64,000 nt of DNA from Aerococcus urinaehominis. GTDB taxonomy: Bacteria > Bacillota > Bacilli > Lactobacillales > Aerococcaceae. The first letter of the stretch is position 1, and the number at the start of each line of letters is the position of its first letter. Under the pieces are notes generated by a model. The model ran no database searches. It saw only the letters and a list, made by a program, of their open reading frames with translations, and was not told the origin of the DNA. The DNA is taken from assembly GCF_001543245.1 (NCBI RefSeq), contig NZ_CP014163.1, positions 1,767,401-1,831,400 on the forward strand, given 5' to 3'. Positions 17,260 to 26,797 of this stretch are shown in pieces. Both the position numbers and the translations under genes were made by a program.

Positions 17260-18328
17260 ATTATTTATTGATATCCATGCCATTCAAACCGTTCCACCAT
17301 CTAATATAAACCGTGACGATACTGGTAGTCCGAAAACTGCCCAGTATGGCGGTGTCAGAAGGGCACGGGTTAGTTCTCAATCCTGGAAACGAGCTATGAG
17401 AGCTTACTTCAATGAATACGGCGCGCTAGATAATGTTGGGGTGAGATCTTTAGATATTGTCAACTATGTCGCTGATAAGATTCAAAGTCTCGATCCTAAA
17501 TGTGAAGAGGAATTAGCGCTTGAAAAGGCAGAAAAAGTGATTAATGATGCGGGAATTAAAACTAAGGACCATAAAGCGCGTGCACTATTTTTCTTAGGAG
17601 ATGTTCAAGCTGAGCAATTAGCTAAAGCAGCTCTTGCGGGAGAAGCCGATAAGAAAGTTTTGAAAGGCTATTTAAAAGATAATCCAGCCATTGATATCGC
17701 CTTGTTTGGTCGCATGGTGGCTGATGACCCGTCATTAAACGAGGATGCATCATCACAAGTAGCTCATGCGATTTCAACTCATGCCGTACAAACTGAATTT
17801 GATTTTTATACCGCTGTTGATGACCTAGCACCTGAAGACAACGCGGGAGCTGGTATGTTAGGGACGATTGAATTTAATTCATCGACTCTTTATCGCTATG
17901 CTAATATTGCTGGCCATGAATTACTAAAGCAATTGGGTCATCCAGATGTAACCGTTAAAACAATCAATTTATTTATTAAAGCCTTTTTCAATTCAATGCC
18001 GACAGGAAAAGTTAATACTTTTGCCAATCAAACCCTGCCGGAAGCCGTGCTCGTGACTATCAGACCCGATCGGCCGGTAAACTTAGTGACAGCTTTCGAA
18101 AAACCAGTTAAAAGCCGGGATGGCCATGTTACTGAATCCATGACTCGCCTATTAGAAGAAAATAAGCAAGTACAAAAGTTTGTTGAACCTCCTCTAGCTG
18201 CTTATTGGCTGACGCTTGAAGACAGTGAAATTGCTAGTGAGGGCGTTAAAACAACCAGAGATTTGAACGACCTCTTAACACGTGTCGGTGAAGAGCTAGA
18301 AACAGCTATTAATGAAACGGGTGTTTAA
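17243..18328 (+). CDS. cas7: Cas7e (Cse4/CasC), Cascade backbone
   Basis: 361 residues. Six copies coat the crRNA spacer. The N-terminus LFIDIHAIQTVPPSNINRDD and GGVRRARVSSQSWKRAMR are hallmarks. The start is ATG 17243 or 17246, just after AGGAGATAA; an upstream in-frame ATG at 17132 would sit deep inside cas11 and is rejected. Domain order and length match the family with no lesion seen. Confidence 0.96.
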   Translation: MMKQNKLFIDIHAIQTVPPSNINRDDTGSPKTAQYGGVRRARVSSQSWKRAMRAYFNEYGALDNVGVRSLDIVNYVADKIQSLDPKCEEELALEKAEKVINDAGIKTKDHKARALFFLGDVQAEQLAKAALAGEADKKVLKGYLKDNPAIDIALFGRMVADDPSLNEDASSQVAHAISTHAVQTEFDFYTAVDDLAPEDNAGAGMLGTIEFNSSTLYRYANIAGHELLKQLGHPDVTVKTINLFIKAFFNSMPTGKVNTFANQTLPEAVLVTIRPDRPVNLVTAFEKPVKSRDGHVTESMTRLLEENKQVQKFVEPPLAAYWLTLEDSEIASEGVKTTRDLNDLLTRVGEELETAINETGV

Positions 18329-19028
18329 GGTGAAGACGATACTCCTGAAATTTGCCGGTCCCCTGCAATCTTGGGGGACCCGGTCAAATTTTGAAACACG
18401 ACATACAGATTGTTATCCTTCAAAGAGTGGCGTAATTGGCTTAATCGCAGCTAGTATGGGACTTAAGCGTGATAGTTCAGATATCAAAGCCTTAAATGAC
18501 ATCGATTTTGCTGTCCGCATTGACCAACCGGGTAATCTAATCAGGGACTATCACACAGCCAAAAAATATAAAAAAACGGGTGACTTGGACAGAACCTATG
18601 TCACCAACCGCTATTATCTAGAAGATGCTGTCTTTGTTGTGGCTATTAGCCAAACAGAGGACCTAGTAGATAAAATTTTAACAGCCCTAAAACAACCTTA
18701 TTATCAAGCTTATATGGGAAGAAGAGCGCTACCTTTACCAGCAGATTTTATTATGGGGGTTTATGACGGCGATGCCATTTCTTGTCTAAAAGACTGTCCA
18801 TGGCAAGCGGCCTCCTGGTATCATAAAACCCCGGTAAAAAAATTAACGGCTTATGCTGATAGCCATTTAGTTGACCAAGGGCAAAAAAACCTGCGTAAGG
18901 ACGGAGTCGAATCATTCAGTCAAAAAAATCGTTCTTTTAGTTTTAGGTATGAAACACGATTCGAAATTATTTTGCCTGCTGCAGATGAAAGACCAGACCA
19001 TGATGCCTTTTCAGCCTTAGGAGGTTAG
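18312..19028 (+). CDS. cas5: Cas5e (CasD), Cascade subunit capping the crRNA 5' handle
   Basis: 238 residues. Cas5e binds the 5' handle of the crRNA. The RAMP start ILLKFAGPLQSWGTRSNFE and SKSGVIGLIAASMG are diagnostic. The ATG at 18312 lies in the cas7 3' end; a GTG at 18330 would give the more typical start VKTILLKFAGPL, and neither has a clear Shine-Dalgarno, so the exact start is uncertain. Confidence 0.94.
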   Translation: MKRVFKVKTILLKFAGPLQSWGTRSNFETRHTDCYPSKSGVIGLIAASMGLKRDSSDIKALNDIDFAVRIDQPGNLIRDYHTAKKYKKTGDLDRTYVTNRYYLEDAVFVVAISQTEDLVDKILTALKQPYYQAYMGRRALPLPADFIMGVYDGDAISCLKDCPWQAASWYHKTPVKKLTAYADSHLVDQGQKNLRKDGVESFSQKNRSFSFRYETRFEIILPAADERPDHDAFSALGG

Positions 19029-19029
19029 T

Positions 19030-20614
<1,585 letters not shown>

Positions 20615-20620
20615 TTCCTT

Positions 20621-21532
20621 ATGCCTTTAACAGTAATTACCATGAAAAATGCGCCAGCCTCGTTGCGTGGTGACTTATCAAAGTGGATGCAGGAGATTGC
20701 TACTGGCGTCTATGTGGGTAATTTTAATAGTAGAATCAGAGAGCAGATTTGGAATAGGGTAATTGAAAGTGTTGGAAATGGCGAAGCTACCATGTCTTAT
20801 TCATATCGGAATGAAATCGGCTACCAATTTGCTACTCATAATACCAATAGGCAAGTCGTTGATTATGACGGTATTCCTCTAGTCCAAATCCCAATTGAGG
20901 CAAAGGCTGAGCCGAAGAGGCCTAAAAAAGGATTTAGTGTTGCTGCTAAAAATCATCAAGCGCGTTTGGGTCAAAGAAAACAAGCTACTACTAAACCGCT
21001 AGTTATCTTTGATATTGAAACAACTGGTTTAAACGAAAAGCGAGATCAAATTATCGAAATTGCTGCAGTTAAAATTCATGAGGCTAGTATCGAGCCTTTT
21101 CATAGGCTGGTCAATGTTGACAAGCAAATACCAGCTGCTATAACAGATTTAACAGGTATAACTAACCAGATACTGTCTGATGAAGGGGTCAGTATTGCTA
21201 GCGCTATTCAAGATTTTAAACTATTCATAGAAAATACAGTTTTAGTCGGCTATAACATCAATTTTGATCTTAAATTTATCAATGCCTATTTAAATGCTAG
21301 CCAACAGCCAGTGTTTAATAATAAAACGCAGGATTTAATGAAGATTGTTAAAAAAGATAATATGTTTTTAAATAACTATAAATTACCTACTGTACTTAAG
21401 AGTTATGATATCATGGATGAGGTTGTACACCGGGCCCAGGAGGATGTAGTCTTGTATCTCAAACTAATGAGCAAACTAAATAAATTTGATCATTTGAATA
21501 TTGAGAAGCTTGATTTGGATGGGATCTTTTAG
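20621..21532 (+). CDS. cas2: Cas2e fused to a DnaQ-like DEDDh exonuclease
   Basis: 303 residues against about 95 for plain Cas2e. Residues 1-93 are Cas2e (TVITMKNAPASLRGDLSKWM, ending near PLVQIPIE). A basic linker follows (about 94-126). Residues 127-290 are a DnaQ-type 3'-5' exonuclease with all four acids and the histidine of DEDDh: DIETTGL, GYNINFDLKF, and HRAQEDV. In Streptococcus thermophilus type I-E the same fusion is known to trim prespacers before integration. The CRISPR array begins one base after the stop, so the adaptation leader must overlap this 3' end. Confidence 0.95.
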   Translation: MPLTVITMKNAPASLRGDLSKWMQEIATGVYVGNFNSRIREQIWNRVIESVGNGEATMSYSYRNEIGYQFATHNTNRQVVDYDGIPLVQIPIEAKAEPKRPKKGFSVAAKNHQARLGQRKQATTKPLVIFDIETTGLNEKRDQIIEIAAVKIHEASIEPFHRLVNVDKQIPAAITDLTGITNQILSDEGVSIASAIQDFKLFIENTVLVGYNINFDLKFINAYLNASQQPVFNNKTQDLMKIVKKDNMFLNNYKLPTVLKSYDIMDEVVHRAQEDVVLYLKLMSKLNKFDHLNIEKLDLDGIF

Positions 21533-21533
21533 T

Positions 21534-23085
21534 CTTCTTCCCGCATACGCGGGGGTGATCCCAAAGGGATTAAGCCCTTGTGCTTTGCATAGTTCTTCTT
21601 CCCGCATACGCGGGGGTGATCCTGTATAAGTTTCGCCTTTTTTTACATCCGCTATCTTCTTCCCGCATACGCGGGGGTGATCCCTGGGCTCTAGCATAGA
21701 CAGTCTGCCAGCTGATCTTCTTCCCGCATACGCGGGGGTGATCCTGAGCTTATCAGCGGGATTGCTATAGAAAAAGTCTTCTTCCCGCATACGCGGGGGT
21801 GATCCCTGAGAAAACGTCACGGCCAACTTAAAGAGTACCTTCTTCCCGCATACGCGGGGGTGATTCTACGAGGGTAGCACGCTCAATATATCTAATATTC
21901 TTCTTCCCGCATACGCGGGGGTGATCCTGCCATTCCACACGCCGTCAATGATTTCTCTGACTTCTTCCCGCATACGCGGGGGTGATCCCGATAGACAGAC
22001 AGCACCCTGACGCCGAAAAAACTTCTTCCCGCATACGCGGGGGTGATCCTGCCATTCCACACGCCGTCAATGATTTCTCTGACTTCTTCCCGCATACGCG
22101 GGGGTGATCCTTAGGTCGGTATCTAATACCGGTGCATTCTCAACTTCTTCCCGCATACGCGGGGGTGATCCTCTCTACATAATTCTTTGACCTCTTCTAA
22201 AATACTTCTTCCCGCATACGCGGGGGTGATCCCGATAACCCTAATCAAATCATGGCATCAATCAGCTTCTTCCCGCATACGCGGGGGTGATCCCGGGGTA
22301 GCAATCCAATCAGCAGGCAAGCTAGGCTTCTTCCCGCATACGCGGGGGTGATCCTAATCAAGCCCCAGTCGCAGTGACTGAGGAAGTCTTCTTCCCGCAT
22401 ACGCGGGGGTGATCCCTATAGCCATGACTGAGTACCTGGAACGTATGCCTTCTTCCCGCATACGCGGGGGTGATCCCAGGAGGAAGCTGACAATGAAAAT
22501 TAAAGTCCGCTTCTTCCCGCATACGCGGGGGTGATCCTCTGCTCTTTGAAAAAACCACTAGTAACCATTTCTTCTTCCCGCATACGCGGGGGTGATCCCT
22601 TAACTTCGCTTTGCATACGTACCTCCTAAAACTTCTTCCCGCATACGCGGGGGTGATCCTTTAGCAGGGTCTTCATTACCCATCATACCATCTTCTTCCC
22701 GCATACGCGGGGGTGATCCTAGCATGTTTGCCTTTAAATTTGCCAAAAGTAACTTCTTCCCGCATACGCGGGGGTGATCCCAGTGAGTTATCTCGGTAAC
22801 TATCATCATAGACCTTCTTCCCGCATACGCGGGGGTGATCCCTTAACGCAAAAAGAAGTAGCCGAGAGAGCAAACTTCTTCCCGCATACGCGGGGGGTGA
22901 TCCCGATTTTCCAAGTTCTTTGATACCTTCATCATTCTTCTTCCCGCATACGCGGGGGTAATCCCTAATTACGCATGGACGTAACGGTCGAATCAGGCTT
23001 CTTCCCGCATACGCGGGGGTGATCCTGTCGCTAAATTTAATTTTTTTATTAAAAGAACTTCTTCTCGCACACGCGGACGTGATTC
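21534..23085 (+). CRISPR. Type I-E CRISPR array, 26 repeats and 25 spacers
   Basis: 28-base repeats begin CTTCTT, form a CCCGC-ATAC-GCGGG hairpin and end GGTGATCC; period 61 (33-base spacers; two of 32). Repeat starts: 21534, 21595, 21656, 21717, 21778, 21839, 21900, 21961, 22022, 22083, 22144, 22205, 22266, 22327, 22388, 22449, 22510, 22571, 22632, 22692, 22753, 22814, 22875, 22937, 22998, 23058. Variants: the sixth ends GATTC, the 23rd has one extra G, the 24th has GTAATCC, and the last (23058-23085) is strongly degenerate, marking the trailer end. Spacers 7 (21928-21960) and 9 (22050-22082) are identical. Every spacer begins with C or T. The handle side and the decay at the right end show transcription on the plus strand. 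Confidence 0.98.
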
Positions 23086-23214
23086 TTACTAATTAGTACT
23101 AATCAAAGAATGGGCAATTGCTTAGAGGTATTTATAAAAGTTGACAAAATTAATCACAGATTGTACTATTTAGGTAGTATACAGCCTATTGGTGTATGTA
23201 AAGGAGGTAATGTT

Positions 23215-23382
23215 ATGGCTACAACAAGTTTTACTAAAAATTTTAAAGTGAGCGGACAAAAAAGTGAATCTTTTGTTAAAATAATGACCACCCGTCCTAA
23301 AAAATCTATCGATACCCAGTTTAAGTCTAAGCGTACAAGTGTATTAGATAGAAAAGATTTACTAAGGAAAGCATTAACCTAA
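23215..23382 (+). CDS. Small basic protein paired with GNAT, putative antitoxin
   Basis: 55 residues from the ATG at 23215, which is preceded by AAGGAGG; an upstream ATG at 23110 lies before this site. Rich in Lys and Arg (KIMTTRPKKSID then RTSVLDRKDLLRKALT) with no obvious fold. Its stop is immediately followed by the GTG of the GNAT gene, the compact layout of a GNAT toxin and its antitoxin. Sequence family not recognised. Confidence 0.6.
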   Translation: MATTSFTKNFKVSGQKSESFVKIMTTRPKKSIDTQFKSKRTSVLDRKDLLRKALT

Positions 23383-23973
23383 GTGATTGAATATGAAGTT
23401 TATCCCTTATCTGACTTGTTATCCGCTGACAAAGCAGATATAGATGTAGAAAAATTAAAGGTTTCCATGTCCTCTTTTAAGTGTAGGAGAGAAGTAGATA
23501 TGGAAACCTTTTTGAGTTCGAAAGCAATCACATATGATAATTCGGCAATAGGAAGAACGTTTTTGATTGTAGATAAATATGAATTGGATAAAGGTAATTT
23601 TGTTATTGCCGGTTTTTATACCATAGCGATTACAACTGTAAATATTGAAGCATTGAGTGCTAATCAAAAGAAAAAGCTATTAGGTAATATTCCAAATAGG
23701 AATAGCTTAAAAAATGCGCCTGCTTTATTAATAGGACAAATTGGTAGAAATGATAATTATTCGCACGATGATTTGCCAGGTGTGGTAATTCTTAATGAAT
23801 GCTATTCAGACTTAAGACGAGCTCAGCAAATTACAGGTGGTCGCATATTAATATTAGAATGTCGAAAAGAAACATTTGAAAAGTTTTATTCTCATCAAGG
23901 ATTTAAGAAGTTTTACGATACTTCTGACGATCATAGTCTATATACTGTATATAAAAATTTTAAGCCAAATTAA
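23383..23973 (+). CDS. GNAT-family acetyltransferase, toxin-antitoxin-like
   Basis: 196 residues starting with GTG directly after the stop of the 55-residue protein. The order of segments fits GNAT: FLIVDKYELDKGNFVIAGFY (beta4-like), a substrate loop with LLIGQIGRNDNYSH, then ILECRKETFEKFYSHQGFKKF near the C-terminus, the part that binds acetyl-CoA and closes the fold. Toxins of this layout acetylate aminoacyl-tRNA, but chromosomal GNATs with other roles look alike. AT-rich, between the array and an orphan CRISPR repeat. Confidence 0.65.
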   Translation: MIEYEVYPLSDLLSADKADIDVEKLKVSMSSFKCRREVDMETFLSSKAITYDNSAIGRTFLIVDKYELDKGNFVIAGFYTIAITTVNIEALSANQKKKLLGNIPNRNSLKNAPALLIGQIGRNDNYSHDDLPGVVILNECYSDLRRAQQITGGRILILECRKETFEKFYSHQGFKKFYDTSDDHSLYTVYKNFKPN

Positions 23974-23985
23974 TAACTAGTTCTA

Positions 23986-24022
23986 CTAAAAAGGAGCAAG
24001 TTAATGCTCACTACCTTCTGTT
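23986..24022. terminator. Degenerate copy of the HTH-associated terminator
   Basis: AAAAAGGAGCAAGTTAATGC and the following CTCACTACCTT align with the hairpin at 9563-9598 (most positions identical), but the stem is weaker. It stands in the same place, at the 3' end of a minus-strand HTH remnant. Confidence 0.45.
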
Positions 24023-24039
24023 GGATAAATATATAATTT

Positions 24040-24262
24040 TTATTTTGTAATGAATTTAGTATTATCGACAATGATTCTGCTGTCTATTAAATCATGATAG
24101 CCATATATGGTGCACCTGCTTCTTTTAAAATTTATAAGCGGATGAACCAGTATTTAATAGCTTTTCTATGGTGTCTCTCACTTATTATTTATCATCCAAA
24201 AAATGTTCGTTATTAGTAAAATTACTAGAAGTATTAAGCGTATATTTTTTAGCTTCATTCAT
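24040..24262 (-). pseudogene. Decayed HTH antitoxin-like gene
   Basis: No intact frame remains. Read on the minus strand with frame changes it gives MNEAKKYTLNTSSNF, two stops, DTIEKLLNTGSSAYK, then ILKEAGAPY, then HDLIDSRIIVDNTKFITK and a stop. The last pieces follow the pattern of the small HTH protein at 9578-9772 (TITELLTSGESLYSI ... YSTVHDL). It has at least two frameshifts and in-frame stops. Confidence 0.5.
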
Positions 24263-24320
24263 TTGAAAAAACCTATATTAGCTATTTATTGATATAGGCA
24301 TTTGATATGATTGATCTGTC

Positions 24321-24348
24321 CTTCTTCCCGCACACGCGGGGGCGATTC
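24321..24348 (+). CRISPR. Orphan CRISPR repeat, 1.2 kb beyond the array
   Basis: A 28-base match to the repeat with CCCGC-ACAC-GCGGG and end GGCGATTC, three differences from consensus. No second repeat follows within 33 bases. The degenerate last repeat at 23058 also has CACACGCGG and GATTC, so both look like parts of an old trailer, now split by the GNAT module. Confidence 0.75.
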
Positions 24349-24590
24349 CATTAAGGCCGTTATTCCAGCCGGGATGTGTTTTTTTCGCTAGGGCGGGTGT
24401 ATATATGGTTAGTATTAAACACAATCAATATAATTCTTCCATATTATCTAATTTCACAAGTAATATTTTAAGCAGCCATTGATGTTATTACCTTTGGTTT
24501 AAGCTAATGCTCATCAAGTAACTGGTCAAACCAATATAGGTCATGAAAAAGTATTTTAAACTTTACTTTTCAATAGAAAGGCCCCAACCA
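24349..24590. other. Gap without recognisable gene
   Basis: AT-rich sequence between the orphan CRISPR repeat and the next GNAT gene. Apart from a G-rich patch near 24361-24402 nothing is recognised. Confidence 0.4.
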
Positions 24591-25040
24591 ATGATCAAGC
24601 AAACTAAAATTGAAGCCACAAGCCCAAAAAGTATCCAGGACCATTATGCTAGCTTATTGGGTCAAATTACCTGGGGCGGTGGGCAGATGTTGGCAAAAAA
24701 ATTAGCCCACAAAGCTTTACTAGCCAATGAAGCCATTCTTGTCTTAACAGAGAATGATCAATTGGTGGGCTGTGGGGCTGTCTTGCAAAAGGATATTGTG
24801 CCTGAAATGACACTAGGGCCTTTTATCTCAGCTATTTATGTCAATCCTGAATACAGGGGCAGGGGACTGAGTTTAAAAATTGTCACTTGGGCTGAGGCGG
24901 TCGCCCAGGCCTTTGGTTACCAAGAAATTTATATCGTCACCCAACATATCGGCCTTTACGAGCAAAATAATTTTACAGCGATTGGTCGAGCAACTGATTT
25001 TAAAGGCAGAGTAATGCGAGTTTTGCATAAGACCTTATAA
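24591..25040 (+). CDS. GNAT-family N-acetyltransferase
   Basis: 149 residues from the ATG at 24591 (after GAAAGG); an ATG at 24543 in frame lacks a ribosome site. The acetyl-CoA signature appears as AIYVNPEYRGRGLSLKIVTWAEA (V-x-P-x-x-R-x-x-G) at about 82-104, followed by a beta5-like IYIVTQ and the GLYEQNNFTAIG motif that closes the fold. Substrate unknown. The gene stands alone after the CRISPR island. Confidence 0.8.
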   Translation: MIKQTKIEATSPKSIQDHYASLLGQITWGGGQMLAKKLAHKALLANEAILVLTENDQLVGCGAVLQKDIVPEMTLGPFISAIYVNPEYRGRGLSLKIVTWAEAVAQAFGYQEIYIVTQHIGLYEQNNFTAIGRATDFKGRVMRVLHKTL

Positions 25041-25052
25041 GCGGGGTACTTA

Positions 25053-25289
25053 TTAACCTATTAAAATCGCTAGTAAGCAGCCGGCTATCAGCATTAAGGG
25101 GATTAGACAACCTGTTGTTGTTTTGTTATAGACCTTATTATAGGCTGCTCTTTTAGGCGATCTGCCCCAGCCGCTGCCTTTTTTACCGTAATATGGATTA
25201 ATCGCCCTTTTTACCTGTCTTTTCATTTTTCCAGTGGTTCTGGCTTTGAGGCGTTTCTTTAAGTTTGGTTTGCGGTATCCGAATTTCAT
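25053..25289 (-). CDS. Small basic protein with C-terminal membrane anchor
   Basis: 78 residues. About 55 very basic residues (RKPNLKKRLKARTTGKMKRQ, then NPYYGKKGSGW and AAYNKVYNKTT) are followed by one hydrophobic segment, CLIPLMLIAGCLLAILIG. I recall similar small proteins in lactic acid bacteria, with no known function; a tail-anchored nucleic-acid-binding protein is only a guess. A normal Shine-Dalgarno (TAAGGAG) lies before the ATG. Confidence 0.6.
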   Translation of the reverse strand: MKFGYRKPNLKKRLKARTTGKMKRQVKRAINPYYGKKGSGWGRSPKRAAYNKVYNKTTTGCLIPLMLIAGCLLAILIG

Positions 25290-25319
25290 GCCGTATCTCC
25301 TTAAGAGTAGTTTCTTATC

Positions 25320-25511
25320 CTAACTATTTTCATTTATAATTTTCATTAGCGCGACGGCTGTTTGTAGGGGCATACGGTCAATAGTTGACTCCCCCTTGCG
25401 ATAACGATCATACATTTGATGCTTAATTACGCCGTCCGTTATTTTCTCAATTTTGTAACCAGTTAAATCGCTCGCTAATAAGGCTTCAATTTTTTTAATG
25501 TCAATAATCAT
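25320..25511 (-). CDS. Small HTH-like protein
   Basis: 63 residues from the ATG at 25511, preceded by GAGAGG; an in-frame upstream ATG at 25547 is less likely. The pattern IKKIEALLASDLTGYKIEKI followed by MYDRYRKGESTIDRMPLQTA resembles phage- or antitoxin-type DNA-binding proteins in which a short recognition helix precedes a basic RYRKG turn. Function unknown; co-directional with the membrane-anchored basic protein. Confidence 0.5.
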   Translation of the reverse strand: MIIDIKKIEALLASDLTGYKIEKITDGVIKHQMYDRYRKGESTIDRMPLQTAVALMKIINENS

Positions 25512-25670
25512 GCTTTGACCTCTCTCAATTTTAATAAGTCTAGTCATAGGAAGTGCGCCATTAATAGCTATCTAAAACCTTAATGTCTGCTAGCTGTTAG
25601 GCGCCTGTCATACTTTCAATGTAACTTAAAAAGTGCTTGGTGACAAGTTTCCATGAATCACTATAAGCAA

Positions 25671-25704
25671 AATAGCCCGTAAGCAAATCTGCTTGCGGGC
25701 TATT
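25671..25704. terminator. Bidirectional terminator
   Basis: AATAGCCCGTAAGCA and TGCTTGCGGGCTATT form a 15-base stem (one T-G pair) with loop AATC. It lies 50 bases after the minus-strand lipoprotein gene and fits termination of that unit. Confidence 0.85.
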
Positions 25705-25753
25705 TAGTATGCTATGGGCTAGATAAAAATCTGTATCATGCGCAAGGCTACTC

Positions 25754-26797
25754 TCAATTACTATGCTTCTCCATCATCCGACTAAACCTCTGCCGGATAT
25801 CATCCTGGTAGCTTAGGATGTCTTCGGCTTCGTCATTTAAGTGATAAATTTCACTCATATCTTTTAAATGCGAGGCGTCGTTATATTGACTGAGAATGGG
25901 ACGCTGGTAAAGACTGGTAGCTAGACTTTTTTGGACCGCAGGGGACAGTAAATAGTCAATGAATTTTTGCGCCAGCTCTTCCTTGTCTGTCCCTTTGACA
26001 ATGGCTGCTGCTGACGACAAGTAGAGGGTGCCTTCGTCAGGGTAGACCATATTTAAGGGGGCCCCTTCAGCAATCAACTGGTAGGCCACGGCCTCTGTTG
26101 TTAGTCCGACAGCTAGCCGGCCCTGTTTTAGGGCCTGGTTGACCTCTGAAGTTTCCGGGTATATTTTAGGTGCTTGGTCCGTAAATAACTGTTCGAGGTA
26201 AGCCCAGGCCTGCGGGTCTTGGTAGCCGCCCTTGGCCAGTAGAATATTGACCAATTGGGAGAAGGCTGCCGAGGCCAGCTGCGGATCGGCAATGCCAATC
26301 TTGCCGGTCAGGTTGTCTTGAAGTAGGTCATCATAGGAGTGAATCTGCAAGCCTTGGCTGAGCTGCTTGTTGACTAGCAACACACTGCCCTCGATACTGT
26401 AGGGTGTATAGGTATGTTTGGGTGATAAGTAAATGGGATCAATAGCTTGGCTTTGAGGACTCTGATAGGGGACGAATAGGTCCGGATGGGATTCATACCA
26501 GAGTGATGATCCGCCAAACATGATGTCAGCATGTTTTCCTGCCTCATTGTTCTGCAATTGTGAAAACAATTTACCGGTCGCATCCTGGACCAATTCCACT
26601 TTAATGTGGTAAGTCTGTTCGAAGGCGGGAATGATAGTAGCCAAGAGACTAGCGGAATTGGGAGAATAAATCACCAGGCTATCGATTTGGTCTGCTTGTT
26701 GCGGTTTGGTTTTATCTCGAGAAATTAGGAATAGACAGGCCAGTAAGCCTACTACTAGGCCGGCCCCACTTAACCATCTTTTTCTATGTTTTGTCAT
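25754..26797 (-). CDS. HptA/PgtC-like solute-binding lipoprotein
   Basis: 347 residues. A basic start and hydrophobic stretch ending LLAC (Cys21) form a lipoprotein signal. The mature part is a class II periplasmic-binding fold: LVIYSPNSASLLATIIPAFE, DATGKLFSQLQ, and a C-terminal DYLLSPAVQKSL. Proteins of this kind encoded with a YesM/YesN-type pair sense phosphorylated sugars (HptA of Staphylococcus aureus, PgtC) instead of feeding a transporter. No ABC permease or ATPase is adjacent, which supports a sensor role. Its start overlaps the 3' end of the broken response-regulator gene. Confidence 0.75.
   Translation of the reverse strand: MTKHRKRWLSGAGLVVGLLACLFLISRDKTKPQQADQIDSLVIYSPNSASLLATIIPAFEQTYHIKVELVQDATGKLFSQLQNNEAGKHADIMFGGSSLWYESHPDLFVPYQSPQSQAIDPIYLSPKHTYTPYSIEGSVLLVNKQLSQGLQIHSYDDLLQDNLTGKIGIADPQLASAAFSQLVNILLAKGGYQDPQAWAYLEQLFTDQAPKIYPETSEVNQALKQGRLAVGLTTEAVAYQLIAEGAPLNMVYPDEGTLYLSSAAAIVKGTDKEELAQKFIDYLLSPAVQKSLATSLYQRPILSQYNDASHLKDMSEIYHLNDEAEDILSYQDDIRQRFSRMMEKHSN

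Noticed and set aside
21476-22873. Minus-strand open frames with repeated PRMREE, PAYAGRR and PRVCGKK segments
   Set aside because: They are the CRISPR repeat read in three frames on the minus strand, a common annotation artefact.
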